A stretch of DNA of 64,000 bases, from the NCBI GenBank assembly GCA_021325375.1, contig JAJPHG010000019.1, positions 1-64,000 of the forward strand, in the 5' to 3' direction. The notes below the pieces were generated by a model, which was not told where the DNA came from, ran no database searches, and saw only the letters and a list, made by a program, of their open reading frames with translations. Made by a program: the position numbers and the translations under genes. This DNA comes from Alphaproteobacteria bacterium (GTDB lineage: Bacteria; Pseudomonadota; Alphaproteobacteria; Micropepsales; Micropepsaceae). This document shows positions 18,764 to 28,333 of this stretch, piece after piece; positions within the stretch are counted from its first letter, which is position 1; each line of letters starts with the position of its first letter.

Positions 18764-20659
18764 GTGAACGGATTCAAACTCACTGCGGCATTGTGCGCCT
18801 GTCTTCTCCTCGGCACCCCTGCCGGAGCCGCCCCAAGCCAGTACAAGAATTTCCGCGTCGCGGTCTATGTCGTGGTCAACGCAACCGAGGCGCTGTCCGA
18901 CGCGGACGAATTCGCGCGGGAATACGCGCGCGTCGCGTCCCAAGTGAAGTTCGACCGTGTCTATATAGAAGTATATCGCAGCCACAATTTCGCGAGTGAT
19001 GCGCAGATCGAGGCGGTGAAATCGTTCTTCCGCGCCAAGGGCATTACCGTCTCGGGCGGCGTGACGCTGGCCGCTGGCGGGCAGGGCGGCCAGTTCGGCA
19101 CCTTCGATTACGAGAAGGCGCAGGACCGCGCGGAATGCCGCAAAGCCGTCGAACTCGCCGCGCGCCATTTCGACGACATCATCATGGACGACTTCTTCTT
19201 CTATAACTCCAAGAGCGATGCCGACATCAAGGCCAAGGGCAAACGCAGCTGGACGCAATACCGGCTCGACACCATGCGCCGGGTCTCGCGCGAGCTGGTG
19301 CTCGGCCCTGCCAAGGCGGCCAATCCGCGCGTGCGCATGATCATAAAATATCCGAACTGGTACGAGCATTTCCAGGGGCTGGGATATGACCTGGAGAAGC
19401 AGTCGCAGATGTTCGCCGGCATCTATGCCGGCACCGAGACGCGCGACCCCGAGATCACCGATCAACTGCTCCAGCAATATGAGAGTTACGAGATCGTTCG
19501 CTACTTCGGCAACATCCGGCCCGGCGGCAATGGCGGCGGTTGGGTGGACACTTTCAGCACGCGCTACGCCGACCGCTATGCCGAGCAGCTCTGGGACACC
19601 CTGTTCGCCAAGGCGCCGGAAATCACCCTGTTCAGCTGGGGCGGCCTTGCGGACGCGCACGCCATCGAGCCGGGAGAACGGCCGTGGAAGGACCAGAAGA
19701 CGAGTTTTGACTGGAAGGCCGCAATGTCGTCGGTGCCCAACGCCGGATGGGCGCGCGTCGCGGGGGCAGCGCTGGAGAATGTCGATCCGGTGATCGGGCT
19801 CCTCGGCAATCCGACCGGCATCGCGAGCTACAAGCCCTATCAGTCCAGCAGCGACGAGGATTTCCTGCAGAACTATCTGGGCAATATCGGCTTGCCGGTC
19901 GAGATGACGCCGGTCTATCCGGTTGAGGCGCGTACGGTCCTGCTCACCGAGAACGCGAAGGCCGATCCGGGGATCGTGGCGAAGATCGAAACTTCATTGC
20001 GGGCGGGACACAATGTCGTCATCACGTCCGGCTTGCTGCGCGCGTTGCAGGGCAATGGCATCGAGGACGTCGTCGAATGGAGCGTCACCGGTCAATTCGC
20101 GGCCGTGCGCGATTTCCTCAACGGTTACGGCGCGGGCAACGGCACGAGCCTGAATGATCCCGGCCGCGAGGCCAAGGCGATCGTGTTCCCGGAAATCCAT
20201 TTCTACACCAATGATTCCTGGCCGATCGTGCGAGACGTCGCGGGCGCGAAGGGCTACCCGCTCCTGCTAATGAACCGCTATTCCAACGGGATCATCTATG
20301 TGCTCGCGGTACCGCAGAACATCGGCGATCTCTACGATTTGCCGACGGGTGCATTGACCCAGATCAAGACTTATCTGCAGGACGGCGCGGCCGTTCGCAT
20401 CGACGCGCCGGCGCATGTGAGCCTCTTCACTTATGACAACGGCACGTTCGTCGTGGAGTCGTTCCGCGACACCGCCATGCCGGTAACGATCTCGCTGGAG
20501 GGAAGCGGTCGATCGCTACGCAACGCGATGACGGGCAAGCCGCTGGTGCCGGTTGCGGAGCCGGAGACGCCGCGCCGACAGCTTCAGCCGTCCGCGCGAA
20601 CGGCTTTCGCAACGATGGTCCCGCCCCATAGCTGGCAAGTATTCCGCGTCGTGAAATAG
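18764..20659 (+). CDS. Secreted protein of unknown family, possibly a TIM-barrel glycoside hydrolase
   Basis: Signal peptide, FDDIIMDDFFFYNSKSD, MIIKYPNWYEHFQG, C-terminal beta-rich region; lies inside the polysaccharide locus. Confidence 0.6.
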   Translation: MNGFKLTAALCACLLLGTPAGAAPSQYKNFRVAVYVVVNATEALSDADEFAREYARVASQVKFDRVYIEVYRSHNFASDAQIEAVKSFFRAKGITVSGGVTLAAGGQGGQFGTFDYEKAQDRAECRKAVELAARHFDDIIMDDFFFYNSKSDADIKAKGKRSWTQYRLDTMRRVSRELVLGPAKAANPRVRMIIKYPNWYEHFQGLGYDLEKQSQMFAGIYAGTETRDPEITDQLLQQYESYEIVRYFGNIRPGGNGGGWVDTFSTRYADRYAEQLWDTLFAKAPEITLFSWGGLADAHAIEPGERPWKDQKTSFDWKAAMSSVPNAGWARVAGAALENVDPVIGLLGNPTGIASYKPYQSSSDEDFLQNYLGNIGLPVEMTPVYPVEARTVLLTENAKADPGIVAKIETSLRAGHNVVITSGLLRALQGNGIEDVVEWSVTGQFAAVRDFLNGYGAGNGTSLNDPGREAKAIVFPEIHFYTNDSWPIVRDVAGAKGYPLLLMNRYSNGIIYVLAVPQNIGDLYDLPTGALTQIKTYLQDGAAVRIDAPAHVSLFTYDNGTFVVESFRDTAMPVTISLEGSGRSLRNAMTGKPLVPVAEPETPRRQLQPSARTAFATMVPPHSWQVFRVVK

Positions 20660-20666
20660 CCGTGCT

Positions 20667-21599
20667 ATGCTCGCGCTCATGAGCGGCAGGCTTTCGCGGC
20701 GTGCATTGCTGGGCTGTGGCGCAGCCGCCTGGACTTTTCCGGCCGCGGCTCTCACCGGCGAAACGGCCTTCGTCGAAAACGCGGTCAATCTTATGACGAT
20801 CGGCGTGTCGGTCGCGGGGCAGGGACCCTATCGCTTCGTCGTCGATACCGGCGCGGACCGCACGGTGATCGCGCAGGAGGTTGCCGAGGCGCTGAACCTG
20901 CCGCGCGGAGACAAGGCGGCCGTCGCCGGTATAGCCCGCACGGTGGTTGCCGACACCGTGCACGCCGGCAGGCTCCGCCTGGGTGCGATGGAGACGGAGG
21001 AATTGAACACGCCGGTGCTGCCGCGCACATGGCTAGGCGCGGACGGCTATCTCGGTCTCGACGTGATCGATGGTCACCGGATCATCTTCGATTTCCGCAA
21101 CCGCGTGATGACGTTCGGCGGGGCGCCGTCGAGCTACTTCTTCGACTACGTCAAAGCGGACGAGACCGTGCTGCACGGCAGTGGCAGCGGAGGGCATCTG
21201 CGTTCCGTCGACTGCCGCGTGGACGGCGTCCATGCGGCGACCTTCCTCGATACCGGCGCGGACGTTTCGGTGGGAAATTCGAAACTGTTCGAAGCGCTTT
21301 CGCGGGCGGGCAATGGCTTCCTTCCGACAGAGCCGGTGATGTTGAGCGGCGTCACCGGCGGCAGCGTCGCCGGCCGCGCGCTCGCCATCGAACGGGCGCG
21401 GCTCGGCGGTTTCGACCTCAGCACCAGCGGTCTGGTGATCGCGGACCTGCCGATCTTCGAGCTGTGGAACCTCGCGGACAAGCCGGCATTGTTCATCGGC
21501 ATGGATTTCCTGAGCCATTTTTCCAAGCTCACGATCGACTACGGCCGCAAGCAGTACCGCCTCGAACTCGCAAGCCTCATGCTGGCGAGCCAGACGTAG
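20667..21599 (+). CDS. Two-domain retropepsin-like aspartyl protease, secreted/TAT-like signal
   Basis: Two DTGA motifs: YRFVVDTGADRTVIAQEVAEAL and ATFLDTGADVSVGNSKLFE. N-terminus has SRRALLGCGAAAW. Confidence 0.8.
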   Translation: MLALMSGRLSRRALLGCGAAAWTFPAAALTGETAFVENAVNLMTIGVSVAGQGPYRFVVDTGADRTVIAQEVAEALNLPRGDKAAVAGIARTVVADTVHAGRLRLGAMETEELNTPVLPRTWLGADGYLGLDVIDGHRIIFDFRNRVMTFGGAPSSYFFDYVKADETVLHGSGSGGHLRSVDCRVDGVHAATFLDTGADVSVGNSKLFEALSRAGNGFLPTEPVMLSGVTGGSVAGRALAIERARLGGFDLSTSGLVIADLPIFELWNLADKPALFIGMDFLSHFSKLTIDYGRKQYRLELASLMLASQT

Positions 21600-22890
21600 A
21601 CCGCCAATAGCTGCCATCCGGATAACGATACATCTCGGCGCTCTCGCGCAGGAATTCCACGCTGAAGCCGGGCTTCGCGCTCGGCCAATACGCGCCGTCG
21701 TGCACGTCGACGGGGTCGACGAAATGCTCGTGCAGATGGCCCGCAAACTCGACCATGCGATCGTCGCGCTCGCCGCCGATCGCGATCAGGTCGATGGCGC
21801 CGATATGCTGCACGTATTCGCACAACCCGACGCCACCGGCATGCGGGCACACGGCCTTGCCGAACTTCGCCGCCATCAGCAATACGGCGAGATTCTCGTT
21901 GAGGCCGGCGAGCCTGCAGGCGTCGACCTGCACCACGTCGATCGCGTCGGCCTGCAGGAACTGCTTGAACATGACGCGGTTGTGGCAGTGCTCGCCGGTG
22001 GCCACGCGCACCGGCCGCACCGCCTCGGCGACCCTGCGGTGGCCGAGTATGTCGTCGGGGCTGAGCGGTTCCTCTATCCACCACGGATCCGTCGACATGA
22101 GGTGACGTACGCGGGCGATCGCCTCGTCGATCTCCCATACCTGGTTGGCGTCGATCATCAGGTGGCGGCCGCCGCCCAATTCCTCGCGCGCGATCCTGCA
22201 GCGCGCCAGGTTCTGTGCGTCGTCCCTGCCGACCTTGAACTTGAGCGCCTGCCAGCCTGATGCCACCGCCTCGCGGCACAGCAGGCGGATCTTCTCGTCG
22301 CCGTAGCCGAGCCAGCCGGCAGAGGTGGTGTAGGCGTCGAGCCCGCCGGTCTTCATGCGCGCGAGCCGTTCGGCGCGCCCGGCACATTTGTCCTGCAGCA
22401 GCTCGACCGCTTCCTCGCGCGTCAGTGCGTCGGTGATGTGGCGATAGTCGATGAGCGTGGCGATCTCCTGCGGGCTCATGTCGCAGACGAGTTGCCACAC
22501 CGGCTTGGCTGCGACCTTCGCCCAGAGGTCCCATGCCGCGTTGATCACCGCCGCGGCCGCAAGGTGCACGACACCCTTCTCCGGTCCCAGCCAGCGCAAC
22601 TGGCTGTCGCCGGTGACGCGGCGGGAGAACGCAGCCATGTCCGCTTGGATCTCCTCCAGCGACAGGCCGGTGACGAAGGGTGCGAGCGCGCGGATCGCCG
22701 CCGCGCAGATCTCGTTACCTCGGCCGATGGTGAAGGTCATGCCGTGACCTTCAAGGCCATCGACCGAGGTCTTGAGGACGCAAACCGCGGCCGAATAGTC
22801 CGGATCGGGGTTCATCGCGTCCGAGCCGTCGAGAAGCTTCGACGTCGGAAAGCGCAGATCCAGCGTTTCGACGCCCGTGATGCGGATCAT
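21577..22890 (-). CDS. L-fuconate dehydratase (enolase superfamily)
   Basis: DLRFPTSKLLDGSDAMNPDPDYSAAVCVLKT, ALKFKVGRDDAQNLARCRIAREE, HLMIDANQVWEIDEAI, VATGEHCHNRVMFKQFLQADAIDVVQVDACR. Confidence 0.93.
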   Translation of the reverse strand: MIRITGVETLDLRFPTSKLLDGSDAMNPDPDYSAAVCVLKTSVDGLEGHGMTFTIGRGNEICAAAIRALAPFVTGLSLEEIQADMAAFSRRVTGDSQLRWLGPEKGVVHLAAAAVINAAWDLWAKVAAKPVWQLVCDMSPQEIATLIDYRHITDALTREEAVELLQDKCAGRAERLARMKTGGLDAYTTSAGWLGYGDEKIRLLCREAVASGWQALKFKVGRDDAQNLARCRIAREELGGGRHLMIDANQVWEIDEAIARVRHLMSTDPWWIEEPLSPDDILGHRRVAEAVRPVRVATGEHCHNRVMFKQFLQADAIDVVQVDACRLAGLNENLAVLLMAAKFGKAVCPHAGGVGLCEYVQHIGAIDLIAIGGERDDRMVEFAGHLHEHFVDPVDVHDGAYWPSAKPGFSVEFLRESAEMYRYPDGSYWRSTSGSPA

Positions 22891-22900
22891 GCGTCCGGCC

Positions 22901-23230
22901 TCACGGCGCTTTCTTGGGCGGCGGCGTGTAGGGGGTGAACCCGCCGAGGAAGCAGAAATTGTTCCGCCGCAGAACGGTGAACTTCTGCGTGTTCTCGCAG
23001 ATCGTGCCCCCCTCGATGTCCCATTTGACGCCGTTCTCGAATTTCAGGCCCGGACAGGTCGTCTTCAGCGTATTCTTCCACACCTTGCCGTCGTTCATGT
23101 AGATCAGCAGCTCGTTGTCGCTGAGCGACGTCGTATGGTCGATCTGCGTGGCGGTAAGGCAGATGTCCTTCGCTTGCGCCGCGGCCGGAACCGCAAGCAA
23201 AAGTGCGAGAACGAATATTGTAGGTCTCAT
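22901..23230 (-). CDS. Small secreted protein of unknown function
   Basis: MRPTIFVLALLLAVPAAAQA signal peptide then about 90 aa with four Cys. Confidence 0.55.
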   Translation of the reverse strand: MRPTIFVLALLLAVPAAAQAKDICLTATQIDHTTSLSDNELLIYMNDGKVWKNTLKTTCPGLKFENGVKWDIEGGTICENTQKFTVLRRNNFCFLGGFTPYTPPPKKAP

Positions 23231-23285
23231 GGCGTTTTTCCTCCTGTGCGCGTGCATTGTGCCCCTTCAGTGATTTCCATGGCCG

Positions 23286-25544
23286 TCATTTCACCGGATC
23301 GCCGTAGAATAAGCCACGTCCGTCCGTGCCGAGATAGACCCTGCCGAAGATGCGCGGGTCGCCGCAGATCGAGCGGAAGCGGCGGCCATATTGATGCGCG
23401 TCGTCGTTGATCCGCTTCCAGTCGCGGCCGGCGTCGTCGGAGCGCCATACGCCGCGGATCTGACCCTGCCAGCCGAACGAGAACAGCGCTGGATAAGTCG
23501 AAGCCGGGGGCGCCTTGCCGAAGCCGAGCGCCTCGATGTTCATATGGATGACGACTTCGCGGAACGATCTTCCGCCGTCGGCCGAATGCAGCAGCCTGCC
23601 GGCACCCGTGCGGAACCACAGATCGCCCGCGATCCCAGGCGTCGCCATCAGCGGCCACTGGGCCTCGCGCCAGGTGGGCCAGTCGGTGTGGGGATCGACA
23701 GAGAGGCCGGTCGTATCCAGCGTCGCGAAGGTCGCGCCGCCATCATCGCTCGCGCGGATCGTGCCGTTGGCGAAATCCACAGCATAGAAGCGTTTCGAAT
23801 CGACACGGTCGGCGACGACATGCGCCCACATGGGAAGCGTGCTCAGCGCTGTCCAGGTCGCTCCTCTATCGCGTGTCAGAAGGGGAACCGGCGTCATAAC
23901 GACGAAGGTTGCTCCGTCCGCGGAGACGACGACGGCTGCATCGCCCTCGGCATCGTAGTGGCGTGCTTCGATCTCGCCTTTGTCGTTGGTGCCTCTCAAG
24001 GGCGGCACGACAAGCGGTGCCCAGCTTTTCCCGCTATCGAGCGAATAGGCCAGGGTCGGCGAATAGCCTTTCGCGCGCGGCGCGGCCGTGCCGCCGCGCA
24101 CCAGCACGTTGGGCGCCATCCCGGCATAGTCGATCGTGTTGGTGTTGGAAAAGATCGGATCGGTGAAAAGCGTGTCCGGCGAGCGGTCGAGATCGTCATG
24201 CACGAAGCCGGCGATGTCGCCGAAGCCGCTGACGAGATGCGGGCCGGATGCCGGGCTGGTCAGGGCGAGGATCGCCGTCTCTTCCACGCCTGCAACCCAC
24301 GGCTTCCAAATCAGCGGCTGGCGCGCGTCGGCGTTCCGTAGCTCGTCCGTCGCGTAGACGGTCGCACCGGTTGTGTAGGCGACATGACCGGAGTCGAAGG
24401 GGTCGATGGCCAGCGCGGCGATCCACCAGCCGAAATCCGCTTCGGTGTTTCCCCATTGATGGCCCCAAATGAGGAAAGGTGTCGCCGATACGTCTCGGTG
24501 GCTGAGCTCCTCGAGGCTTTTCCAAGTGATGCCGCCATCGGTCGTGCGCCACACCGTGTCCTTGGGATGATAGCGGTTCAAGGTCGCGACAACAGCCGTG
24601 CCGGGATGCGCGCGGTCGGCATCGATCGCCATGTAGCCGCCCGGCGGGCGCTTTGCATCCCTGTCCGGCGTGATGTCGGTCATCCTGTTCGATGCGACGT
24701 CGAGCTTGAAGACGGCGCCGTCGGTCGCGCCGTTCGGGCCGATGCTATTGGAATAGGCGATATAGACGGTGTTCTTGCCGTCGAACGCGGCTTTCACCGG
24801 AAGCAGGTCCCCGCGCGGTTCTCCCGGGACCGGCGTCCAGCTCTCGCCGGCATCGTCGCTGCGGAACAGGTGCCGTACGCCCGGATCGGCGCTCGCGACG
24901 ACGATGGTGCGCGTGGGTATGTTCTTCTTCTCGCCGCTTGGGACAAAGAGCACAAAACTCAATCCGGCGTTGGGCGCATCTCCCCGAGGCCGTATACCGA
25001 GGCCCTTCTGCGGAAAGGACAAGATGGGCGACCAGTTCGCCCCGGCGTCGGCGCTCTTTTCGAGCCCGTCGTTGCGCGAGCCGAAATAGAGAAGGGATGT
25101 GTCGTTGGGGTCGACGGCCAGCCTCTCTCCCAGGCCGCGGCCCGCCTCGTTGCCGCCCATCTTGAAACGCGTCGGGAATATCTGCCAGTGCGTGCCGCGG
25201 TCGCGGCTTCGCAGGATGGCTGCGGCTTCACGCGTTCCCGCCGCGAGATAGACGACGTTCGGATCGGCGGGGTCGGGCGCTATGCTTTCGACTTCCATAT
25301 ATTCGCCACGGTCGATGCCGTCTTCGATCGGTATCCATCGCTTTGCACGATCGTCCCAGCGATAGGCGCCTCCGATATCGGTGCGCAAATAGGCGAGCCC
25401 TTTCTCCGCCGGGCTGAAGGCGATCCCCGGCGAGAACCCGCCGCCGCCGACCGTCACGTTCTTCCATGTATAGGGTTCGTCGGCCTGTGCCGCGCCGGCG
25501 GCCGCCAACAGAAAGAATCCCAGACAGCGAAAGGCGGAAATCAC
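23286..25544 (-). CDS. GH74 xyloglucanase-like (BNR/sialidase-type propeller repeats)
   Basis: YTWKNVTVGGGGFSPGIAFSPAEKGLAYLRTDIGGAYRWDDRAKRWIPI N-terminus and multiple SxDxGxxW repeats. Confidence 0.93.
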   Translation of the reverse strand: MISAFRCLGFFLLAAAGAAQADEPYTWKNVTVGGGGFSPGIAFSPAEKGLAYLRTDIGGAYRWDDRAKRWIPIEDGIDRGEYMEVESIAPDPADPNVVYLAAGTREAAAILRSRDRGTHWQIFPTRFKMGGNEAGRGLGERLAVDPNDTSLLYFGSRNDGLEKSADAGANWSPILSFPQKGLGIRPRGDAPNAGLSFVLFVPSGEKKNIPTRTIVVASADPGVRHLFRSDDAGESWTPVPGEPRGDLLPVKAAFDGKNTVYIAYSNSIGPNGATDGAVFKLDVASNRMTDITPDRDAKRPPGGYMAIDADRAHPGTAVVATLNRYHPKDTVWRTTDGGITWKSLEELSHRDVSATPFLIWGHQWGNTEADFGWWIAALAIDPFDSGHVAYTTGATVYATDELRNADARQPLIWKPWVAGVEETAILALTSPASGPHLVSGFGDIAGFVHDDLDRSPDTLFTDPIFSNTNTIDYAGMAPNVLVRGGTAAPRAKGYSPTLAYSLDSGKSWAPLVVPPLRGTNDKGEIEARHYDAEGDAAVVVSADGATFVVMTPVPLLTRDRGATWTALSTLPMWAHVVADRVDSKRFYAVDFANGTIRASDDGGATFATLDTTGLSVDPHTDWPTWREAQWPLMATPGIAGDLWFRTGAGRLLHSADGGRSFREVVIHMNIEALGFGKAPPASTYPALFSFGWQGQIRGVWRSDDAGRDWKRINDDAHQYGRRFRSICGDPRIFGRVYLGTDGRGLFYGDPVK

Positions 25545-25558
25545 GTTTCAATCCGTTC

Positions 25559-25572
25559 TGGTAACGTTACCA
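25559..25572. promoter_or_regulatory. LacI-type operator TGGTAACGTTACCA (perfect palindrome)
   Basis: Between divergent GH74 and GH95 genes. Confidence 0.8.
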
Positions 25573-25623
25573 TAACCATCGTCCAAATCGGCCGGACGTG
25601 CAAGAATGACGAGGGGACGAGCC

Positions 25624-27981
25624 ATGCGTTCAAGCTTTGCGATCGTCGTGCTGCTGCTCTGCGCGGCAGCGCCGGCGCGCGCCGCTTCCGTGCTTACGCT
25701 GTGGTACGAGCGTCCGGCGGCGGATTGGGAGCGAGAGGGCCTGCCCATCGGCAACGGCGCCATGGGCGCGATGATCACCGGCGGCGTCGCGGAAGAGCGC
25801 GTCCAGTTCAACGAGAAGACGCTGTGGACTGGCGGACCCGGTTCGGCGCAAGGCTATGATTTCGGCCTGCCGGACCGTTCGTTGGCCGGAGCCGTCAAGC
25901 AGGTGCAGGCGCAGATCGCGCGTGACGGCCGGATGGAGCCTGAAGCGGTCGCAAAGATCCTCGGTCACAAGGCGCGGGGTTACGGCGATTATCAGAGCTT
26001 CGGCGATGTCGTGTTGGTGTTCGCCGGGCTCGATGGCCCTGCATCGAACTATCGCCGCGAGCTGGACATCGAGCACGCGGTCGCACGGGTGAGCTTCACC
26101 GCGGGCGGCGCACACTACACCCGAGAGTATATCGCGAGCTTTCCGGGTCACGTCGTCGTCGAGCGCATCTCCTGCGATCATCCGGGAAGAATCGGCTTTC
26201 GCACGTCGTTCGCGATCCCCGAAAACCGCACGGTTTCGTCATCCGCGAGGGACGGGCTCATCACGGCATCGGGCGCGCTCAAGGACAACGGCTTGAGATA
26301 TGAGTCCGAGATGCAGGTCATCGCGTCGGGCGGAACGCGCAGCGACGGCCCGGACGGCAGCGTCACGGTGGCGGGCGCCGACAGCGCGGTGCTCATTCTG
26401 GCCGCGGGCACGAACTATGCACTCCACTATCCGGACTATCGCGGACCCGACCCGCACGCTGACGTCGCCGCGCGCGTGCGCGAAGCGGTCGCGCAAGGCT
26501 ACGACGCGCTGCTCGTCGATCACGAGCGCGACTATCGCGCCCTGTTCGATCGCGTGACGCTTGATCTCGGGCAGGCGATGCCGGACGTGCCGACCGACAG
26601 GCTGCTCGCACAGTACCGGGACGGCAGTTCCACCACGGACCGCGCGCTGGAGGCGCTGTATTTCCAGTACGGACGCTATCTTCTCATCTCGGCATCCCGC
26701 GCCGGTTCCCTCCCGGCCAATCTGCAAGGCGTCTGGAACGATTCTGCGACGCCGCCATGGAACGCCGACTATCACGTCAACATCAATTTGCAGATGAACT
26801 ATTGGCTCGCCGAAACCGCCAACCTTTCCGACACCACACCGCCTTTCTTCGCGCTCGTCGACGGTCTGGTGGCGCCGGGACGGCTCGCCGCGCGGCGGAT
26901 ATTCGGCGCGGAAGGCTGGATCGCCAACCTCAATACGAATCCGTGGGGCTATGCCGGGCTGATCGATTGGCCCACTGCGTTCTGGCAGCCGGAAGCCGCG
27001 GCATGGCTGGCGCAGCATTATTACGAGCACTACCGCTTCTCGCGGGACCGGTCGTTTCTCAAGACGCGCGCCTATCCGTTGATGAAGGAAGCGGCGCAGT
27101 TCTGGCTCGAGGCGCTTGTCACGGATCCGCGCGACGGAAGACTCGTCGTCTCGCCGAGCTATTCGCCCGAGCACGGCCCGTTCTCCGCTGGAGCATCGAT
27201 GTCGCAGGAGATCGTGTTCGACCTGCTGACGAATACGTCCGAGGCTGCGGGGCTCTTGGGCGACAACGCTTTCCGCGTGAAGATCCGCGCGGCGCTTGCG
27301 AAGCTCGATCCCGGATTGCGTGAAGGCTCCTGGGGACAACTGCGCGAATGGAAAGAAGACTGGGACGACCGTTCGGACGATCACCGCCATGTCTCTCATC
27401 TTTTCGCGCTTCATCCCGGCCGGCAAATCTCGCCGGGAGCGACGCCCAATCTCGCCGAGGCGGCGCGGATGTCTCTGCTGGCGCGCGGAGACGGCGGCAC
27501 CGGTTGGAGCAAGGCCTGGAAGATAAATTTCTGGGCGCGCCTTCGGGATGGCGATCACGCGCACAAGATGCTGGCGGAACAATTGCGGGGAAGCACGATG
27601 TCGAACCTGTGGGATACGCACCCGCCCTTCCAGATCGACGGGAATTTCGGCGCGACCGCAGGCGTGGTCGAGATGCTGCTGCAGAGCCAGAACGGCGAGA
27701 TCGACATCCTGCCAGCTCTGCCCACCGTCTGGGCCGCCGGCGGCGTGAAAGGTCTGCGGGCTCGCGGCGACGTGACGGTCGACATCGATTGGTTTCGTGG
27801 TGCAGCGCAGCGAGTTGTTGTGACGGCGGTACACAGCGGTGAGGTCGTCCTGCGAAGCACGATCTTTCAAGGCAAGTTCGTTTTCGGCGGAAAGCGGCCA
27901 ATAGCCCTGAAAGGTGCGGGAAACTGCCGTCGGTTTTATGCAACGCGGGGAGAGCGTTACGTGATCGAGCGTGCTCTCTGA
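25624..27981 (+). CDS. GH95 alpha-L-fucosidase
   Basis: LTLWYERPAADWEREGLPIGNGAMGAMITGGVAEERVQFNEKTLWTGGPGS and PANLQGVWNDSATPPWNADYHVNINLQMNYWLAE. Confidence 0.94.
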   Translation: MRSSFAIVVLLLCAAAPARAASVLTLWYERPAADWEREGLPIGNGAMGAMITGGVAEERVQFNEKTLWTGGPGSAQGYDFGLPDRSLAGAVKQVQAQIARDGRMEPEAVAKILGHKARGYGDYQSFGDVVLVFAGLDGPASNYRRELDIEHAVARVSFTAGGAHYTREYIASFPGHVVVERISCDHPGRIGFRTSFAIPENRTVSSSARDGLITASGALKDNGLRYESEMQVIASGGTRSDGPDGSVTVAGADSAVLILAAGTNYALHYPDYRGPDPHADVAARVREAVAQGYDALLVDHERDYRALFDRVTLDLGQAMPDVPTDRLLAQYRDGSSTTDRALEALYFQYGRYLLISASRAGSLPANLQGVWNDSATPPWNADYHVNINLQMNYWLAETANLSDTTPPFFALVDGLVAPGRLAARRIFGAEGWIANLNTNPWGYAGLIDWPTAFWQPEAAAWLAQHYYEHYRFSRDRSFLKTRAYPLMKEAAQFWLEALVTDPRDGRLVVSPSYSPEHGPFSAGASMSQEIVFDLLTNTSEAAGLLGDNAFRVKIRAALAKLDPGLREGSWGQLREWKEDWDDRSDDHRHVSHLFALHPGRQISPGATPNLAEAARMSLLARGDGGTGWSKAWKINFWARLRDGDHAHKMLAEQLRGSTMSNLWDTHPPFQIDGNFGATAGVVEMLLQSQNGEIDILPALPTVWAAGGVKGLRARGDVTVDIDWFRGAAQRVVVTAVHSGEVVLRSTIFQGKFVFGGKRPIALKGAGNCRRFYATRGERYVIERAL

Positions 27982-28077
27982 TTGTGCGGTGCAGCAAGAG
28001 AAAAGCGGCAGGCGTTACAAATTTGCGGCGGTTTTGAGCAATTTTTCTCAAGGGGACTAGTGACGCTCAAGAATCTA

Positions 28078-28091
28078 TGATACCGCTACCA
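28078..28091. promoter_or_regulatory. LacI-type operator TGATACCGCTACCA
   Basis: Upstream of the TonB-dependent receptor; a weaker related dyad TGTGATCGATAACA lies at 28271-28284. Confidence 0.7.
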
Positions 28092-28333
28092 TTGATGAGG
28101 CAGCGGGGGGCCACCTTCTCAAAAATAATCGCACGGCACGAGTGGACGGCGGGCTTCGCCGTTCGCCTGGAGGCGCGAGAAAATCCGCGAATGTTATCGG
28201 GGTTTTTCGAGCCTGCGTGAGCGTAATCCGCGATACTTCCGGGTTTCGTTTCGAGTTTCGGCTTCGGGCGTGTGATCGATAACACTGCGAGCGCGAAATC
28301 AGGCGCCGGGGAAACCTTACGGAGGGATTGCAA

